Source of the DNA: UBA6136 sp044237765
GTDB taxonomy: Bacteria; Pseudomonadota; Gammaproteobacteria; Methylococcales; Methylococcaceae
Assembly (NCBI GenBank): GCA_044237765.1
Contig: JBIIEQ010000008.1
Span: 1-64,000, forward strand
DNA length: 64,000 nucleotides
Direction of reading: 5' to 3'
The translations under genes were made by a program, and so were the position numbers. The notes beneath the pieces are model-generated. The model did no database searches. It worked only from the letters and a program-made list of their open reading frames with translations, and was not told where the DNA came from. Positions 50,321 through 58,585 of the stretch are shown here, piece after piece; positions within the stretch are counted from its first letter, which is position 1, and every line of letters begins with the position of its first letter.

Positions 50321-51310
50321 TTACTCGGAATCGATTTCGCGCAGAAAGTGGGCGACGACGATCCACGCACCGGCAATGCCCAGCAGAATGGAGCTGCTAA
50401 AGAGTATGCCCGTGTCGGTGAGTCGCAAAAAGGAGAGCCGATAGGGGCTGTTGTAGAGTTCCGCCAGTTGATTGGCGGGGGTTCGCACGCCCAGGATCAG
50501 GAGGTTGGCCAAGCCCCACGCCAGGATTGCACCCAGAAAGGCATACCAGAAGCCGGAATGAATAAAGGGGCGGCGTATAAATCGGTGAGTTGCACCCAGC
50601 AGCTGGACCACGGCGATTTCGTTGCGGCGATTCTGTAACTCCAGGCGAATGGTGTTGCCCACGGTAAACAGCACGCCGAAACCCAGCAGCAGACTAAAGG
50701 CCGTCACGCTGCGTTCTGCAATGGCCAGCAAGGCTTGCAGTTTTTGCAGCCACTCACTGTCGAATTGCACCTTATCGGCCTCGCTCAGTGTTTTTAGGTC
50801 AATGAGTAGCCGAGAAACCGAATCGGCTTCGGTCGCCTTGGGTTTGAGCAGTATGACTGCGGGCAAGGGGTTACTTTTCAGCGCAGCCAGCGCATCGCCA
50901 AAACCGCTGTAAGCGGCCAGTTCGCGCAGCCCGTCTTCCTTGGTGATCAGGGAAGCGTCGATCAGCGTCGGATTCTGCTTGAGTTTGTTGGCCAGCTTCA
51001 GCGCCACTTCATTGCTCAGCTCTGGCTTGAGAAATAGGGAGATCTGGCTGGTAGTCTCCAGCGCCTCCACCGGTTGACGCGCATTCTGGATCAAGGCATT
51101 GAAACTGGCGGGCAGGGCCAGCGCGATTGCCACCACGAGGATGGTCAGGCTGCTGGCGATGGGGGTTTCCCAGATACGGGCAAAGCTGGCCTTGAGTGAA
51201 TCCGTTTGCAGAGCCAGATAGGCGCTGATCCGGTCACTGAAAGCGGTTTCGGGTTGCAGCGGCTGGCGGAAGATCCCTCGTCTTGCTCCGGGTTTGCGCA
51301 TGAGTGCCAT
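50321..51310 (-). CDS. ftsX: Cell division protein FtsX
   Basis: Membrane subunit of the FtsEX complex that activates periplasmic amidases at the septum. 329 residues, four membrane segments: about 57-77 (SLTILVVAIALALPASF), 195-240, 250-280 and 300-325. The extracytoplasmic loop (about 80-190) carries SQISLFLKPELSNEVALKL and the FGDALAALKSNPLPAVILLKP block. The start follows the ftsE stop by 3 bases. Confidence 0.96.
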   Translation of the reverse strand: MALMRKPGARRGIFRQPLQPETAFSDRISAYLALQTDSLKASFARIWETPIASSLTILVVAIALALPASFNALIQNARQPVEALETTSQISLFLKPELSNEVALKLANKLKQNPTLIDASLITKEDGLRELAAYSGFGDALAALKSNPLPAVILLKPKATEADSVSRLLIDLKTLSEADKVQFDSEWLQKLQALLAIAERSVTAFSLLLGFGVLFTVGNTIRLELQNRRNEIAVVQLLGATHRFIRRPFIHSGFWYAFLGAILAWGLANLLILGVRTPANQLAELYNSPYRLSFLRLTDTGILFSSSILLGIAGAWIVVAHFLREIDSE

Positions 51311-51313
51311 GTG

Positions 51314-51973
51314 TCAGCCTCCCTCGATCAATTTGCCATGCTCCAGCTTCAGGGTGCGGCGGCTGAATCGGCGCACCAGTGGCTGGTCATGGCTGGCAAT
51401 CAGCACCGTCACGCCAACATCATTGAATTCACGGAACATTCGCATGATTTCCTCGGCCAGCTCGGGATCGAGGTTGCCGGTGGGCTCATCGGCCAGGATC
51501 ACGGGAGGTTTGTGGACGATGGCCCGGGCAATGCCGACTCTCTGCTGCTCGCCTCCCGACAGCGCCAGCGGCAGACGTTTTTCCTTCTTGAGAAGGCCGA
51601 CCTTGTCCAGCGCGGCCCTGACCCGGCGCCCGACTTCGTGCGGGTTGTGGCCTGTGATCAGCAGCGGCAACGCCACATTGTCGAAAACGGTGCGGTCATT
51701 CAGCAGCCGGTAGTCCTGGAAAATCAGCCCCAGCTTGCGCCTTAGGAAAGGAATTTGTCCTTTGGGCAGGTCCTGGACCGTCACCCCGTCCAGAGTGATC
51801 TCGCCGCGACTCGGTCTTTCCATGGCGGGAATAAGCCGCAGCAGCGTGCTTTTCCCCGCGCCCGAATGGCCGGTGAGGAAAGTCAGTTCTCCCCGCTCGA
51901 TACGAAAGCTGACGTCCGACAGCGCCTCGCCGCTTTCCGGGTAACGTTTCGTCACATGCTTGAATTCGATCAT
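51314..51973 (-). CDS. ftsE: Cell division ATP-binding protein FtsE
   Basis: ABC ATPase partner of FtsX. 219 residues. MIEFKHVTKRYPESGEALSDVSF start, Walker A GHSGAGKSTLLRLI, Q-loop FQDYRLL, signature ALSGGEQQRVGIARAIV, Walker B PPVILADEPTGNLD and switch ASHD are intact. First gene of ftsE-ftsX, in front of rpoH, as in many gammaproteobacteria. Confidence 0.98.
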   Translation of the reverse strand: MIEFKHVTKRYPESGEALSDVSFRIERGELTFLTGHSGAGKSTLLRLIPAMERPSRGEITLDGVTVQDLPKGQIPFLRRKLGLIFQDYRLLNDRTVFDNVALPLLITGHNPHEVGRRVRAALDKVGLLKKEKRLPLALSGGEQQRVGIARAIVHKPPVILADEPTGNLDPELAEEIMRMFREFNDVGVTVLIASHDQPLVRRFSRRTLKLEHGKLIEGG

Positions 51974-52168
51974 GAGGGAGTTCGGCCGGACGTTGTGATC
52001 AAGGGGTCAGGGAGCGCATCGGGTGGGGCGGTCTGAAAATGGCAAGAAGATTGATGGGTGTCATGGTATCCATACCCGACAAGACTTGGCAAAACCGGTT
52101 GCCATTTGGGTCAAGCCGATGGGCGCCCTTACAATGGCGCCACTGTAACCATTTCGCTGGCCATCGTC

Positions 52169-53653
52169 TTGAATCCGCTTCGCAAACTCGCCTCGCAAAC
52201 CGCCGTCTACGGGCTGAGCAGTATCGTCGGACGGTTCCTTAATTACTTGCTGGTTCCGCTCTACACCTACACCTTTCCGGCCGACGCCTATGGGGTTGTT
52301 TCGGAATTCTATGCCTATGCGGGTTTCTTTGCGGTATTGCTGGTGTTCGGTCTGGAGACCGGCTACTTCCGCTTCCGCAAGAAGGAGGGCGTGCCGGCCG
52401 GCGCTGCATATCCGGCGGCTCTGATGGTTGCGCTGTTGGCGAACCTGGTTTTCATCGGCCTGATTGTCGCGTATCGGCAACCGCTGGCCGATGTGCTGCG
52501 CTATCCGGATCACCCGGAATATCTGGTCTGGTTTGGGCTGATTCTGGCCCTGGACGCCATCTCAGCGCTGCCCTTTGCGCGGCTGCGGGCCGAAGATCGG
52601 GCCTGGCGTTTTGCCGGCATCAAGGTGGCGGAGATATTGCTCGCCATCGGCCTTAACCTCCTGTTTCTGCTCGGTCTGCCAAAAATTGCAACCCTTGGGC
52701 CCGACTCGGTTGCGGCCCGGTTTTACGATCCCGCCATCGGCGTCGGCTACATCTTTCTGGCGAACCTTCTGGCCAGCGGCTTCAAGATGCTGCTGCTCAT
52801 CCCGCAATTTCGCGGTGTTCGCTTCCGTGAGGGGTTCAAGGTACTCCAGCCGATGCTGGCCTACTCATTGCCGATGGTGATCATCGGCTTTGCCGGCGTC
52901 ATCAACGAGATGCTGGACCGGGCCATCCTCAAATTCCTGCTGCCTTACGACCTCAAGGAAAACCTGCGCATCCTTGGCGTCTATGGCGCCTGCTACAAAT
53001 TGTCGATCCTGATGACGCTGTTCGTGCAGGCGTTCCGCTATGCCGGCGAGCCCTTCTTCTTTGCCTACGCCGGCCGCGCCGATGCCAAACGCTCCTATGC
53101 CCTGGTGCTGAAGTATTTCGTTATCTTCTGTGTCTTCATCTTCCTGCTAGTGACCTTGTTCCTGGATGTCTTCAAATACTTTGTGGGGACGGACTATCGC
53201 GAAGGGCTGGATGTCGTGCCGATACTCCTGATGGCCAACCTGTTTCTCGGTGTCTACGTCAACCTGTCGGTCTGGTACAAGCTCACCGACCGCACCGGTA
53301 TGGGCGCCTGGGTATCGCTGATCGCCGCCCTCATCACCATTGGCCTCAACTTCTGGTGGATTCCGCTGATCGGGTATCGGGGTGCCGCCTGGGCACATCT
53401 CGCGTGCTATGGTGGGATGGCGGTGGCCTCCTGGTTGCTCGGTCGGCATTATTATCCGGTGCCGTATCCAATGATCCGCATTGCCTTTTATATGCTCTTC
53501 GGGGTCGGGCTGTATTTTGTTGACCGCGAGCTGGTCCAGTTCTGTGGCTGGAGTGCCTGGAAAACCGGCGCGGGTCTCATGGGGGTTTATCTCTTTATTG
53601 TGGGAATTGCTGACGTACGCCCGCTGTTGAAACGGCGGGTGCTAGCAGTCTGA
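52169..53653 (+). CDS. Polysaccharide/lipid flippase, MOP (Wzx-like) superfamily
   Basis: About 494 residues, 12-14 membrane helices. The N-terminus NPLRKLASQTAVYGLSSIVGRFLNYLLVPLYTYTF is typical of this branch of oligosaccharide flippases; it sets the likely start at the TTG at 52169, since no ATG or GTG fits near it (the frame is open to an ATG at 52058). Core features are FGLETGYFRF, PMLAYSLPMVIIGFAGVINEMLDRAILKFLLP and AFRYAGEPFFF. Probably flips a lipid-linked glycan; partner glycosyltransferases are not adjacent. Confidence 0.88.
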   Translation: MNPLRKLASQTAVYGLSSIVGRFLNYLLVPLYTYTFPADAYGVVSEFYAYAGFFAVLLVFGLETGYFRFRKKEGVPAGAAYPAALMVALLANLVFIGLIVAYRQPLADVLRYPDHPEYLVWFGLILALDAISALPFARLRAEDRAWRFAGIKVAEILLAIGLNLLFLLGLPKIATLGPDSVAARFYDPAIGVGYIFLANLLASGFKMLLLIPQFRGVRFREGFKVLQPMLAYSLPMVIIGFAGVINEMLDRAILKFLLPYDLKENLRILGVYGACYKLSILMTLFVQAFRYAGEPFFFAYAGRADAKRSYALVLKYFVIFCVFIFLLVTLFLDVFKYFVGTDYREGLDVVPILLMANLFLGVYVNLSVWYKLTDRTGMGAWVSLIAALITIGLNFWWIPLIGYRGAAWAHLACYGGMAVASWLLGRHYYPVPYPMIRIAFYMLFGVGLYFVDRELVQFCGWSAWKTGAGLMGVYLFIVGIADVRPLLKRRVLAV

Positions 53654-53736
53654 GTCCTTATCGTTGTCGTTCGTCTTCGATGAAAAGGGCTCTGGCGGCA
53701 CGGGCCAATTTCGGCCGGCCCCTAGGTAAGCCAAGG

Positions 53737-54192
53737 TCAATGACGCTTCATTGAGCTTCCAACCCAGGTATGTCGCACGGCGATCTGCACTTCGATGAAA
53801 AACAGGATCAAGGCGACGATCAGGCAGCACATCGCCGCTACAAACAAGATGCCAAGGGCTTCAGATGGATCAAAATGAAGCAGCCCTCCCATAAACAGCA
53901 AGGCCACCAGCGTACAGATCAGCAGAGCACTGGCCACGCACAACCCCACCGCCCAGCTGGCCAGCTTCAATCGACGAATTTGTACCTTCAATTCCAGCCT
54001 TGCCTGGGCCGCGGTTGGCAACCCACCGGCCATCATAATTTCCTCAAGGACCCGCGCTCGATCGACAATGCGGGCTACACGGGCGCTTAGTACGTTGGCA
54101 AAACTGCCGATGCCAGTCAAAAGAAACACGGGAGCGACGGCTACCTTGATGAGATCGGCGATTTCGGACACATCGTAGTAGTTCTCTATCAT
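53737..54192 (-). CDS. DUF2721 family membrane protein
   Basis: 151 residues with three membrane segments: LIKVAVAPVFLLTGIGSFANVLSARVARIVDRARVLEE (family signature), LASWAVGLCVASALLICTLVALLF and ALGILFVAAMCCLIVALILFFIEV. The family is unassigned. It stands alone between the flippase and the EcsC gene, on the opposite strand to both. Confidence 0.85.
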   Translation of the reverse strand: MIENYYDVSEIADLIKVAVAPVFLLTGIGSFANVLSARVARIVDRARVLEEIMMAGGLPTAAQARLELKVQIRRLKLASWAVGLCVASALLICTLVALLFMGGLLHFDPSEALGILFVAAMCCLIVALILFFIEVQIAVRHTWVGSSMKRH

Positions 54193-54364
54193 GGGTCAAC
54201 GAACGAAAGGCTGCGAAATGTTGCGGACCGAAACCAAGGAGTCAGGGTTGCAATGGATCGCAGAGTCTACCTCACCCGCTGCGGCGCTGTGTCCCGCGGG
54301 TCGGTTGTGTCCTTGCGATCTACGGTGTGTTCCACAATGATCAGTATCCAGAGCAAATCAGAAA

Positions 54365-55174
54365 ATGATGGTCTTCCCAAAAACTGCATCACCCGTCCCG
54401 CTCTCTGACTATGAGCGTCGCCAAGTGCAGGCGATTGCGGCCTGGAAGGGAGAAAAGCGGGGGGTCATGTCCAGTGTCATTAGTCGCGTGGCATCATCTG
54501 CAAGCAAGCTAACTGATGCAGTATTGCCGGATGCGCCTATCGAGAAAGTCCTGGTGTTGATCAATCAGGCGGCGGCCCACATCAATCAGGATGACTCGAT
54601 TCTAAAAGACAAGCGGTTGGAAGCGCTGGGGATCAGTAGTATCGATCAGCTTTCCGCCCAGTCTCTCGAGTTCGTTGATGAACTCGCGGACCGTTGCATA
54701 ACGGAGGCGGGGCACATGGCTGCCGGGATGGGGGCCGCGACCAGTGCCGGTGGGCCGATTTCGGTGGCCCTGGGCATCCCGACTCTATTGTTCGGGGCGT
54801 TGCGACTGATTCACCGCGTGTCAGGTTGTTATGGAAATACCTTCACGCCGGAGCAGGAACCGGGCGTCATGATGGGCGTGTTATCGATCGCCCTGGCCAG
54901 TACCCCCGAGCAGCGAGCCCATGCCATGGCAGGGTATCGCCAGCGTATCGAAACCTCCTTCATTCATGCTGCCATGGAGGAGTCTGCCAACAAGGCCCTG
55001 CAGCGGGTGGTGTTGGGGCAAGAAATTGGTGCCATGGTTCCGGGGTTCAACATTGCCCTGAATGCCTACCTCAACAGGCAACTCATCATTCGCACCGGTA
55101 CGGCGACCAAGCGAATTTTTCAGGAGCAATGGCTGGGGGATCGGGGCAAGGTCGGTTGGATTTCCCCGGCATGA
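54365..55174 (+). CDS. EcsC family protein
   Basis: 269 residues. Marks: LSDYERRQVQAIAAWKGEKRG, AHINQDDSILKD, ADRCITEAGHMAAGMGAATSAGGPISVALGIPTLLFGALRLIHRVSGCYG (the Gly/Ala-rich hydrophobic core of EcsC proteins), and MVPGFNIALNAYLNRQLI. The family is named for a B. subtilis ABC operon member but has no settled biochemical function. The gene has no close partner here. Confidence 0.87.
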   Translation: MMVFPKTASPVPLSDYERRQVQAIAAWKGEKRGVMSSVISRVASSASKLTDAVLPDAPIEKVLVLINQAAAHINQDDSILKDKRLEALGISSIDQLSAQSLEFVDELADRCITEAGHMAAGMGAATSAGGPISVALGIPTLLFGALRLIHRVSGCYGNTFTPEQEPGVMMGVLSIALASTPEQRAHAMAGYRQRIETSFIHAAMEESANKALQRVVLGQEIGAMVPGFNIALNAYLNRQLIIRTGTATKRIFQEQWLGDRGKVGWISPA

Positions 55175-55228
55175 TGCGGTGCTGTGGCAGGTCGCACAGG
55201 GTGTAATGTTCAAGGGACCTGGGAGGTC

Positions 55229-55750
55229 TCAAGACGGAACATGAAGGATGCAGACGTCATCCTGGTTAATGAAATATGGTTTCCCGAAAGGTTTACCGGG
55301 TTTCCCAGGGTATAGGGAATTTTTTCTTACCCCCTGCTGAATCGGTGGAGTTTGTGGACTGCCAGCGCCGGTCGTCGTTGATCTCGCCAGGTCTTGGTGG
55401 CGGCCAATGATCCAGTGTAAGTCGAGGGTGTCGCCGATGCGTTGCAGCAGCCGATCATGATCAAGTGTTCGCAAAAAATGTGCGGCAAATTGCAGATTCA
55501 CTGGCCATGAGACGGGTGGGCTGGGCGGACCCCCAGACACAAGAAAGACAGGTACATCGGGCCAATCCTCGGATAGGCCCTCAAGGACTGACCAGCCGTC
55601 ATCCCGGGCCATGAATTGATTAGTGATGACAAGGTCCAGTTCGGTCAGATTTCGTGCGGTTTTAATGGCCTGGTGTCCGCAAGCGGCTGACGCAACCAGA
55701 AAACCGAGTTCCAACAGCAGACCGACCAGACACGTTTCGGTTGTCTGCAT
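55229..55750 (-). CDS. Degenerate receiver-like protein, possibly a remnant
   Basis: 173 residues. Residues 1-115 look like a response-regulator receiver domain that starts late: the acidic Asp pair of the first strand is missing, and the phosphoacceptor region reads LDLVITNQFMARDDGW, with Asn where Asp is expected. VPVFLVSGG corresponds to the Thr/Ser strand, HFLRTLDHDRLLQRI to the Lys strand, with Arg for Lys. The last ~55 residues are Pro/Gly-rich and without features. TAG lies 4 codons upstream of the ATG. Either an atypical receiver or the decayed end of a hybrid kinase. Confidence 0.5.
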   Translation of the reverse strand: MQTTETCLVGLLLELGFLVASAACGHQAIKTARNLTELDLVITNQFMARDDGWSVLEGLSEDWPDVPVFLVSGGPPSPPVSWPVNLQFAAHFLRTLDHDRLLQRIGDTLDLHWIIGRHQDLARSTTTGAGSPQTPPIQQGVRKNSLYPGKPGKPFGKPYFINQDDVCILHVPS

Positions 55751-56088
55751 TGGCTTTTTCTAAACCGGGCCTTTTGTGAATGCGGCGGTGGATTCATCGG
55801 AATTCACCAGTTACCAAGGTAGAATTTGCAAACAGGCCAGCTGGCTAGGGCAATCGCAAAAACAGAAAACGCTAATTCTTTCCGTTGGGCATGGAGCTGA
55901 AATCGACTGTCACTCTTCGATAATGACCAGAAATCACCCAAGCTACGGGATATGAACCACTCAACCATGCCCCAATGCGATCATCAACAGCAGGCAGAAT
56001 TAGGAAAAACTTCTCGTACGATTGCCTTGGAGTGGCCCCTCTGCATCAGTCTGGCTTCATTAACCATGAAAATTATCTTGAGAAGAGC
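55751..56088. other. Intergenic region before the Cys-rich secreted protein
   Basis: 338 bases. The plus-strand frame of the next gene is open here from 55975, but that part has no signal-peptide or family character. I see no RNA gene, terminator or known operator; the promoter of the gene at 56089 presumably lies here. Confidence 0.4.
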
Positions 56089-56811
56089 ATGAAAATGAGA
56101 AACAAATCACTGACCAAGCAGCTGGTAACCATAGTGTTTGCCCTGGTGGCATTCTCCATGCAAGGGGTGGTGTCTGCGGGCAAAATAGACTGCAGCGCAT
56201 TTACCAAACTGGCGGATCAGGACTACGCCCTCTGCGCGGGCGCACTGACCTGGAACTTCGATGGAATCACCTATGCCAAGTGCAAGAAAATGCACGGCAA
56301 CAGCCTCAGTCTGACACAGCCCTATCCTGCGCCACCCAAGCCCCAGCAAGGCGACATCCAGACCATCAACGATATCGGTACAGCGCCAGACAATGGCGCT
56401 TTTATTGTCAGCACCTACTCCCCTCCTGAAGGGGCCCGATCGCCTTCAGGTGACTTGGCCGTGTATAACTGCAAACGAAAGGGTAGCTATGCCCAGTGCG
56501 ACGGCGGTATCTGCTTTACCAACACATCGGGCAAAAATTTCCCCGGGCTTGGTAAGCTGGCCGAAAACGAAATCATGTGCTCCTGCCCGATTACAACCGC
56601 CAATGTTTATGAGGTGTTTGGACCCAATCCCTGCCCAAAGACCGCCGCAGAATTCGATCAAGTCTGTGCGACGGGTTCGCGTTCAGCCAAAAATGGCGAA
56701 TATCTCAGAATAGGGTCTCCCGGTCGCGGAAATATTCAGATTTTTTCGGACTGTCTTGAGCCAAAGCCAGAACCTGTTTACCTGAATCGTTGTGCTAGAC
56801 CATCAAGATAA
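56089..56811 (+). CDS. Secreted cysteine-rich protein of unknown family
   Basis: 240 residues. Residues 1-30 are a signal peptide (MKMRNKSLTKQLVTIVF core, cleavage after VVSA). The mature part has 12 Cys, an even number, spread as KIDC, ALC, KC, NC, QCDGGIC, MCSC, NPC, VC, DC, RC, which suggests several disulphides in the periplasm or outside. Other features are a Pro-rich stretch near residue 85 and SPPEGARSPSGD. No family recognised. The start at 56089 is chosen for the signal peptide; ATG 56095 is also possible. Base composition is richer in A/T than the flanking reductase. Confidence 0.65.
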   Translation: MKMRNKSLTKQLVTIVFALVAFSMQGVVSAGKIDCSAFTKLADQDYALCAGALTWNFDGITYAKCKKMHGNSLSLTQPYPAPPKPQQGDIQTINDIGTAPDNGAFIVSTYSPPEGARSPSGDLAVYNCKRKGSYAQCDGGICFTNTSGKNFPGLGKLAENEIMCSCPITTANVYEVFGPNPCPKTAAEFDQVCATGSRSAKNGEYLRIGSPGRGNIQIFSDCLEPKPEPVYLNRCARPSR

Positions 56812-56821
56812 GGCTTGCTTG

Positions 56822-57829
56822 CTATTGGTCGGTCAAGTCGGGTTGAAGTGGCCCCGCTGGATTTCTTTCAGCGTGAAAGGCGTCGGCATGGATCTCCTGT
56901 AGCGAGGCCCCCGCCAGATAGGCGCGCATCTGCGCCTGCTGAACCATGTCCGGGTGGCCGCAAAGATAAACGCGCCAGCCCTGGAGATCGGGGTTTCCGG
57001 TCAGGGCGACATCATCTGCCCGGCCGGGAGTGTGATCGTGCGGAATATCCGCACCTGAGATGCAGGGGACGTATTCTAGGTTGGCATGTCGCCCGGCTAA
57101 TTCACGCAGTTCATCCTTCAGATACAACCCTTCGGCAGATCGGCTGCCATGGAACAGGCGGATCGGTCCCGTATGGCCGTGCCGCAGGGCATCGCGCAGG
57201 ATGCCGTACAGCGGCGCGAGGCCGGAGCCGGTGCCGATCAGCAGCAGCGGTTGTTCCGGCTGGCCGGGCATATAGAAACAGTTGCCGCCTGGACCGCGAA
57301 CCGCCAGGGTTTGGCCAACGCGGAGTTCGTCATGGATCCAGCCGCTGACCCGGCCGTCTGGCAGCCGGCGGACATGCAGTTCCAGATACTCGTCCAGCTC
57401 GGGCACGCTGGCCAGTGAATAACTTCGGCCCAGCATTTCGTCCATGAACAGGTTTAGAAACTGGCCGGCCCGGTAGTCGAAGGGCGCGTCCAGCGTCAGG
57501 TCGACCCGCAGGATATCTGCGTTCAGTGGCTCCAGTCGACGGACCACGGCGGTCAGTGTCGACTCGCCCTCCGCCGGCAGGGCGACGATCAGATCCTCGT
57601 CCGGGCGGCACACACAGGCCAGGAAATGGCCGCGCATCCTCAGCGCCGGGCCGAGGTCTTTCTGTGAGTCGGCCGGCGGCGTACCTTCCACCGTCCGCAT
57701 CAGGCAGGTCTGGCAGGTAGCGTTGCGGCAGCTGTGGGGAATGTCGTGGCCGCGCTCCAGCAGGGCATCCAGCACCGACTGGCTCGGCGCCAGTTCGCAG
57801 CGGTCGTCCCGATAGCGGATCGTGACCAC
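56822..57829 (-). CDS. 2Fe-2S ferredoxin-FAD-NAD(P)H oxidoreductase, partner of the truncated globin
   Basis: 335 residues. Residues 1-85: plant-type 2Fe-2S ferredoxin with Cys34, Cys39, Cys42 (C-x4-C-x2-C) and a fourth ligand at 72 or 74. Residues 90-185: FAD domain with RSYS at 135-138 and the RGPGGNC turn. Residues 190-310: NAD(P) domain with GTGSGLAP at 199-206 and YLCGHPDMV. Architecture as in phenol/methane monooxygenase and CDP-deoxyglucoseen reductases. GTG start, 17 bases after the globin stop on the same strand. It most likely delivers NADH electrons to the globin, the task the C-terminal half performs in flavohaemoglobin; that pairing is inference. Confidence 0.9.
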   Translation of the reverse strand: MVTIRYRDDRCELAPSQSVLDALLERGHDIPHSCRNATCQTCLMRTVEGTPPADSQKDLGPALRMRGHFLACVCRPDEDLIVALPAEGESTLTAVVRRLEPLNADILRVDLTLDAPFDYRAGQFLNLFMDEMLGRSYSLASVPELDEYLELHVRRLPDGRVSGWIHDELRVGQTLAVRGPGGNCFYMPGQPEQPLLLIGTGSGLAPLYGILRDALRHGHTGPIRLFHGSRSAEGLYLKDELRELAGRHANLEYVPCISGADIPHDHTPGRADDVALTGNPDLQGWRVYLCGHPDMVQQAQMRAYLAGASLQEIHADAFHAERNPAGPLQPDLTDQ

Positions 57830-57846
57830 GTCGGCGCCGACCCGTC

Positions 57847-58236
57847 TCAGCGGCCCAGCACGTCGGTGCGGGTGCTTTCGGCGATGTCGTTGACCTGCGT
57901 GACCAATGGTTCGGCGATGCCTAACTCGCGAAGGTTATTGCCAAAATGCTCGAGGACGGCATCGAAATGCCGGTCGGTCAGGCCCATCTCGACCAGCCGA
58001 GCATGACCACGTCGCATATCCAGGCCGGTGTAGGTGTGCGGGCCACCAAAGGCCATGGTCAGGAACGCCTTTTGCTTGGCTGCTTGCTTGGCCATGTCGA
58101 CGCCAAAAAAGGTGTTGATGCGCGGGTCGGCGATCACCTTGCGGTAGAAGACGTCGACGGCCGCATTCACGGCGGGCTCGCCGCCGAGCTTTTCGTAGAG
58201 GGGTGAGTCTTGAGTGGCTTGGGTGGCGTCAGTCAT
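57847..58236 (-). CDS. Truncated haemoglobin, group 1
   Basis: 129 residues, single globin domain: SPLYEKLGGEPAVNAAVDVFYRKVIADPRI, the FF pair at 43-44, KQKAFLTMAFGGP, YTGLDMRRGHARL with proximal His78, and the end ESTRTDVLGR. Group 1 truncated globins bind O2 and NO and several act as NO dioxygenases when given a reductase. SD GGAG lies 7 bases before the ATG. It is the first gene of a two-gene unit with the reductase and follows a consensus sigma-54 promoter. Close paralogue of the globin half at 1631. Confidence 0.95.
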   Translation of the reverse strand: MTDATQATQDSPLYEKLGGEPAVNAAVDVFYRKVIADPRINTFFGVDMAKQAAKQKAFLTMAFGGPHTYTGLDMRRGHARLVEMGLTDRHFDAVLEHFGNNLRELGIAEPLVTQVNDIAESTRTDVLGR

Positions 58237-58272
58237 GGTTTGCTCCGGGAGTGTTTTTTAACAGATGTCGCC

Positions 58273-58359
58273 TCCGGCAGGAATTCTGGTGGAGGACGGC
58301 GGGTGGAATGTCACAAAAGCAAGCCATGTGCCAGGATGAGGTGGTTTGGTCCTGCCGGA
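58273..58359. repeat. 10-bp inverted repeat around the sigma-54 promoter
   Basis: TCCGGCAGGA (58273-58282) and its exact reverse complement TCCTGCCGGA (58350-58359) flank the promoter by about 35 and 17 bases. Could be a pair of sites for an unknown dimeric factor or coincidence. Confidence 0.4.
58318..58333 (-). promoter_or_regulatory. Sigma-54 (-24/-12) promoter of the globin-reductase operon
   Basis: Minus strand: TGGCAC-ATGGC-TTGCT, an exact match to TGGCAC-N5-TTGCW with correct GG-to-GC spacing. Transcription would begin near 58307, about 70 bases before the globin ATG. RpoN is not encoded in the window. Confidence 0.88.
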
Positions 58360-58455
58360 ATAAATGCCAGTAAAAACAGTCGGCTGTGAATTTATATGGG
58401 TAATGTGAGCCGGCACTGAGTTGGCGGGGATTTGGAGAAGTGTTGGGTTTTTGAT

Positions 58456-58488
58456 GTCACGATGACTCTATCGAGCCGTGGGCGCCAC
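58456..58488. promoter_or_regulatory. Two candidate NorR enhancer sites
   Basis: GTCACGATGAC (58456-58466, a palindromic GTCA-N3-TGAC) and GTGGGCGCCAC (58478-58488). Both fit the GT-N7-AC core of NorR sites, and they are 22 bp apart, two helical turns, on the same DNA face. Confidence 0.5.
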
Positions 58489-58585
58489 CCTGTATAAAGT
58501 CATAAGTAAATGATATTTGTAGGATATGTATTTTGAGTCCTGTTCGTGATTTGATGGATGTCCATTTAACATCGTTGGTGTCTAT

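Larger units (their letters stand above)
58237..58585. promoter_or_regulatory. Control region between the globin operon and the norR remnant
   Basis: 349 bases without coding sequence. Contains the sigma-54 promoter (58318-58333), a 10-bp inverted repeat flanking it (58273-58282 and 58350-58359), and two GT-N7-AC palindromes (58456-58466, 58478-58488) placed 123 and 145 bases upstream of the promoter relative to the globin gene. The layout is that of an enhancer-dependent promoter. Confidence 0.7.
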
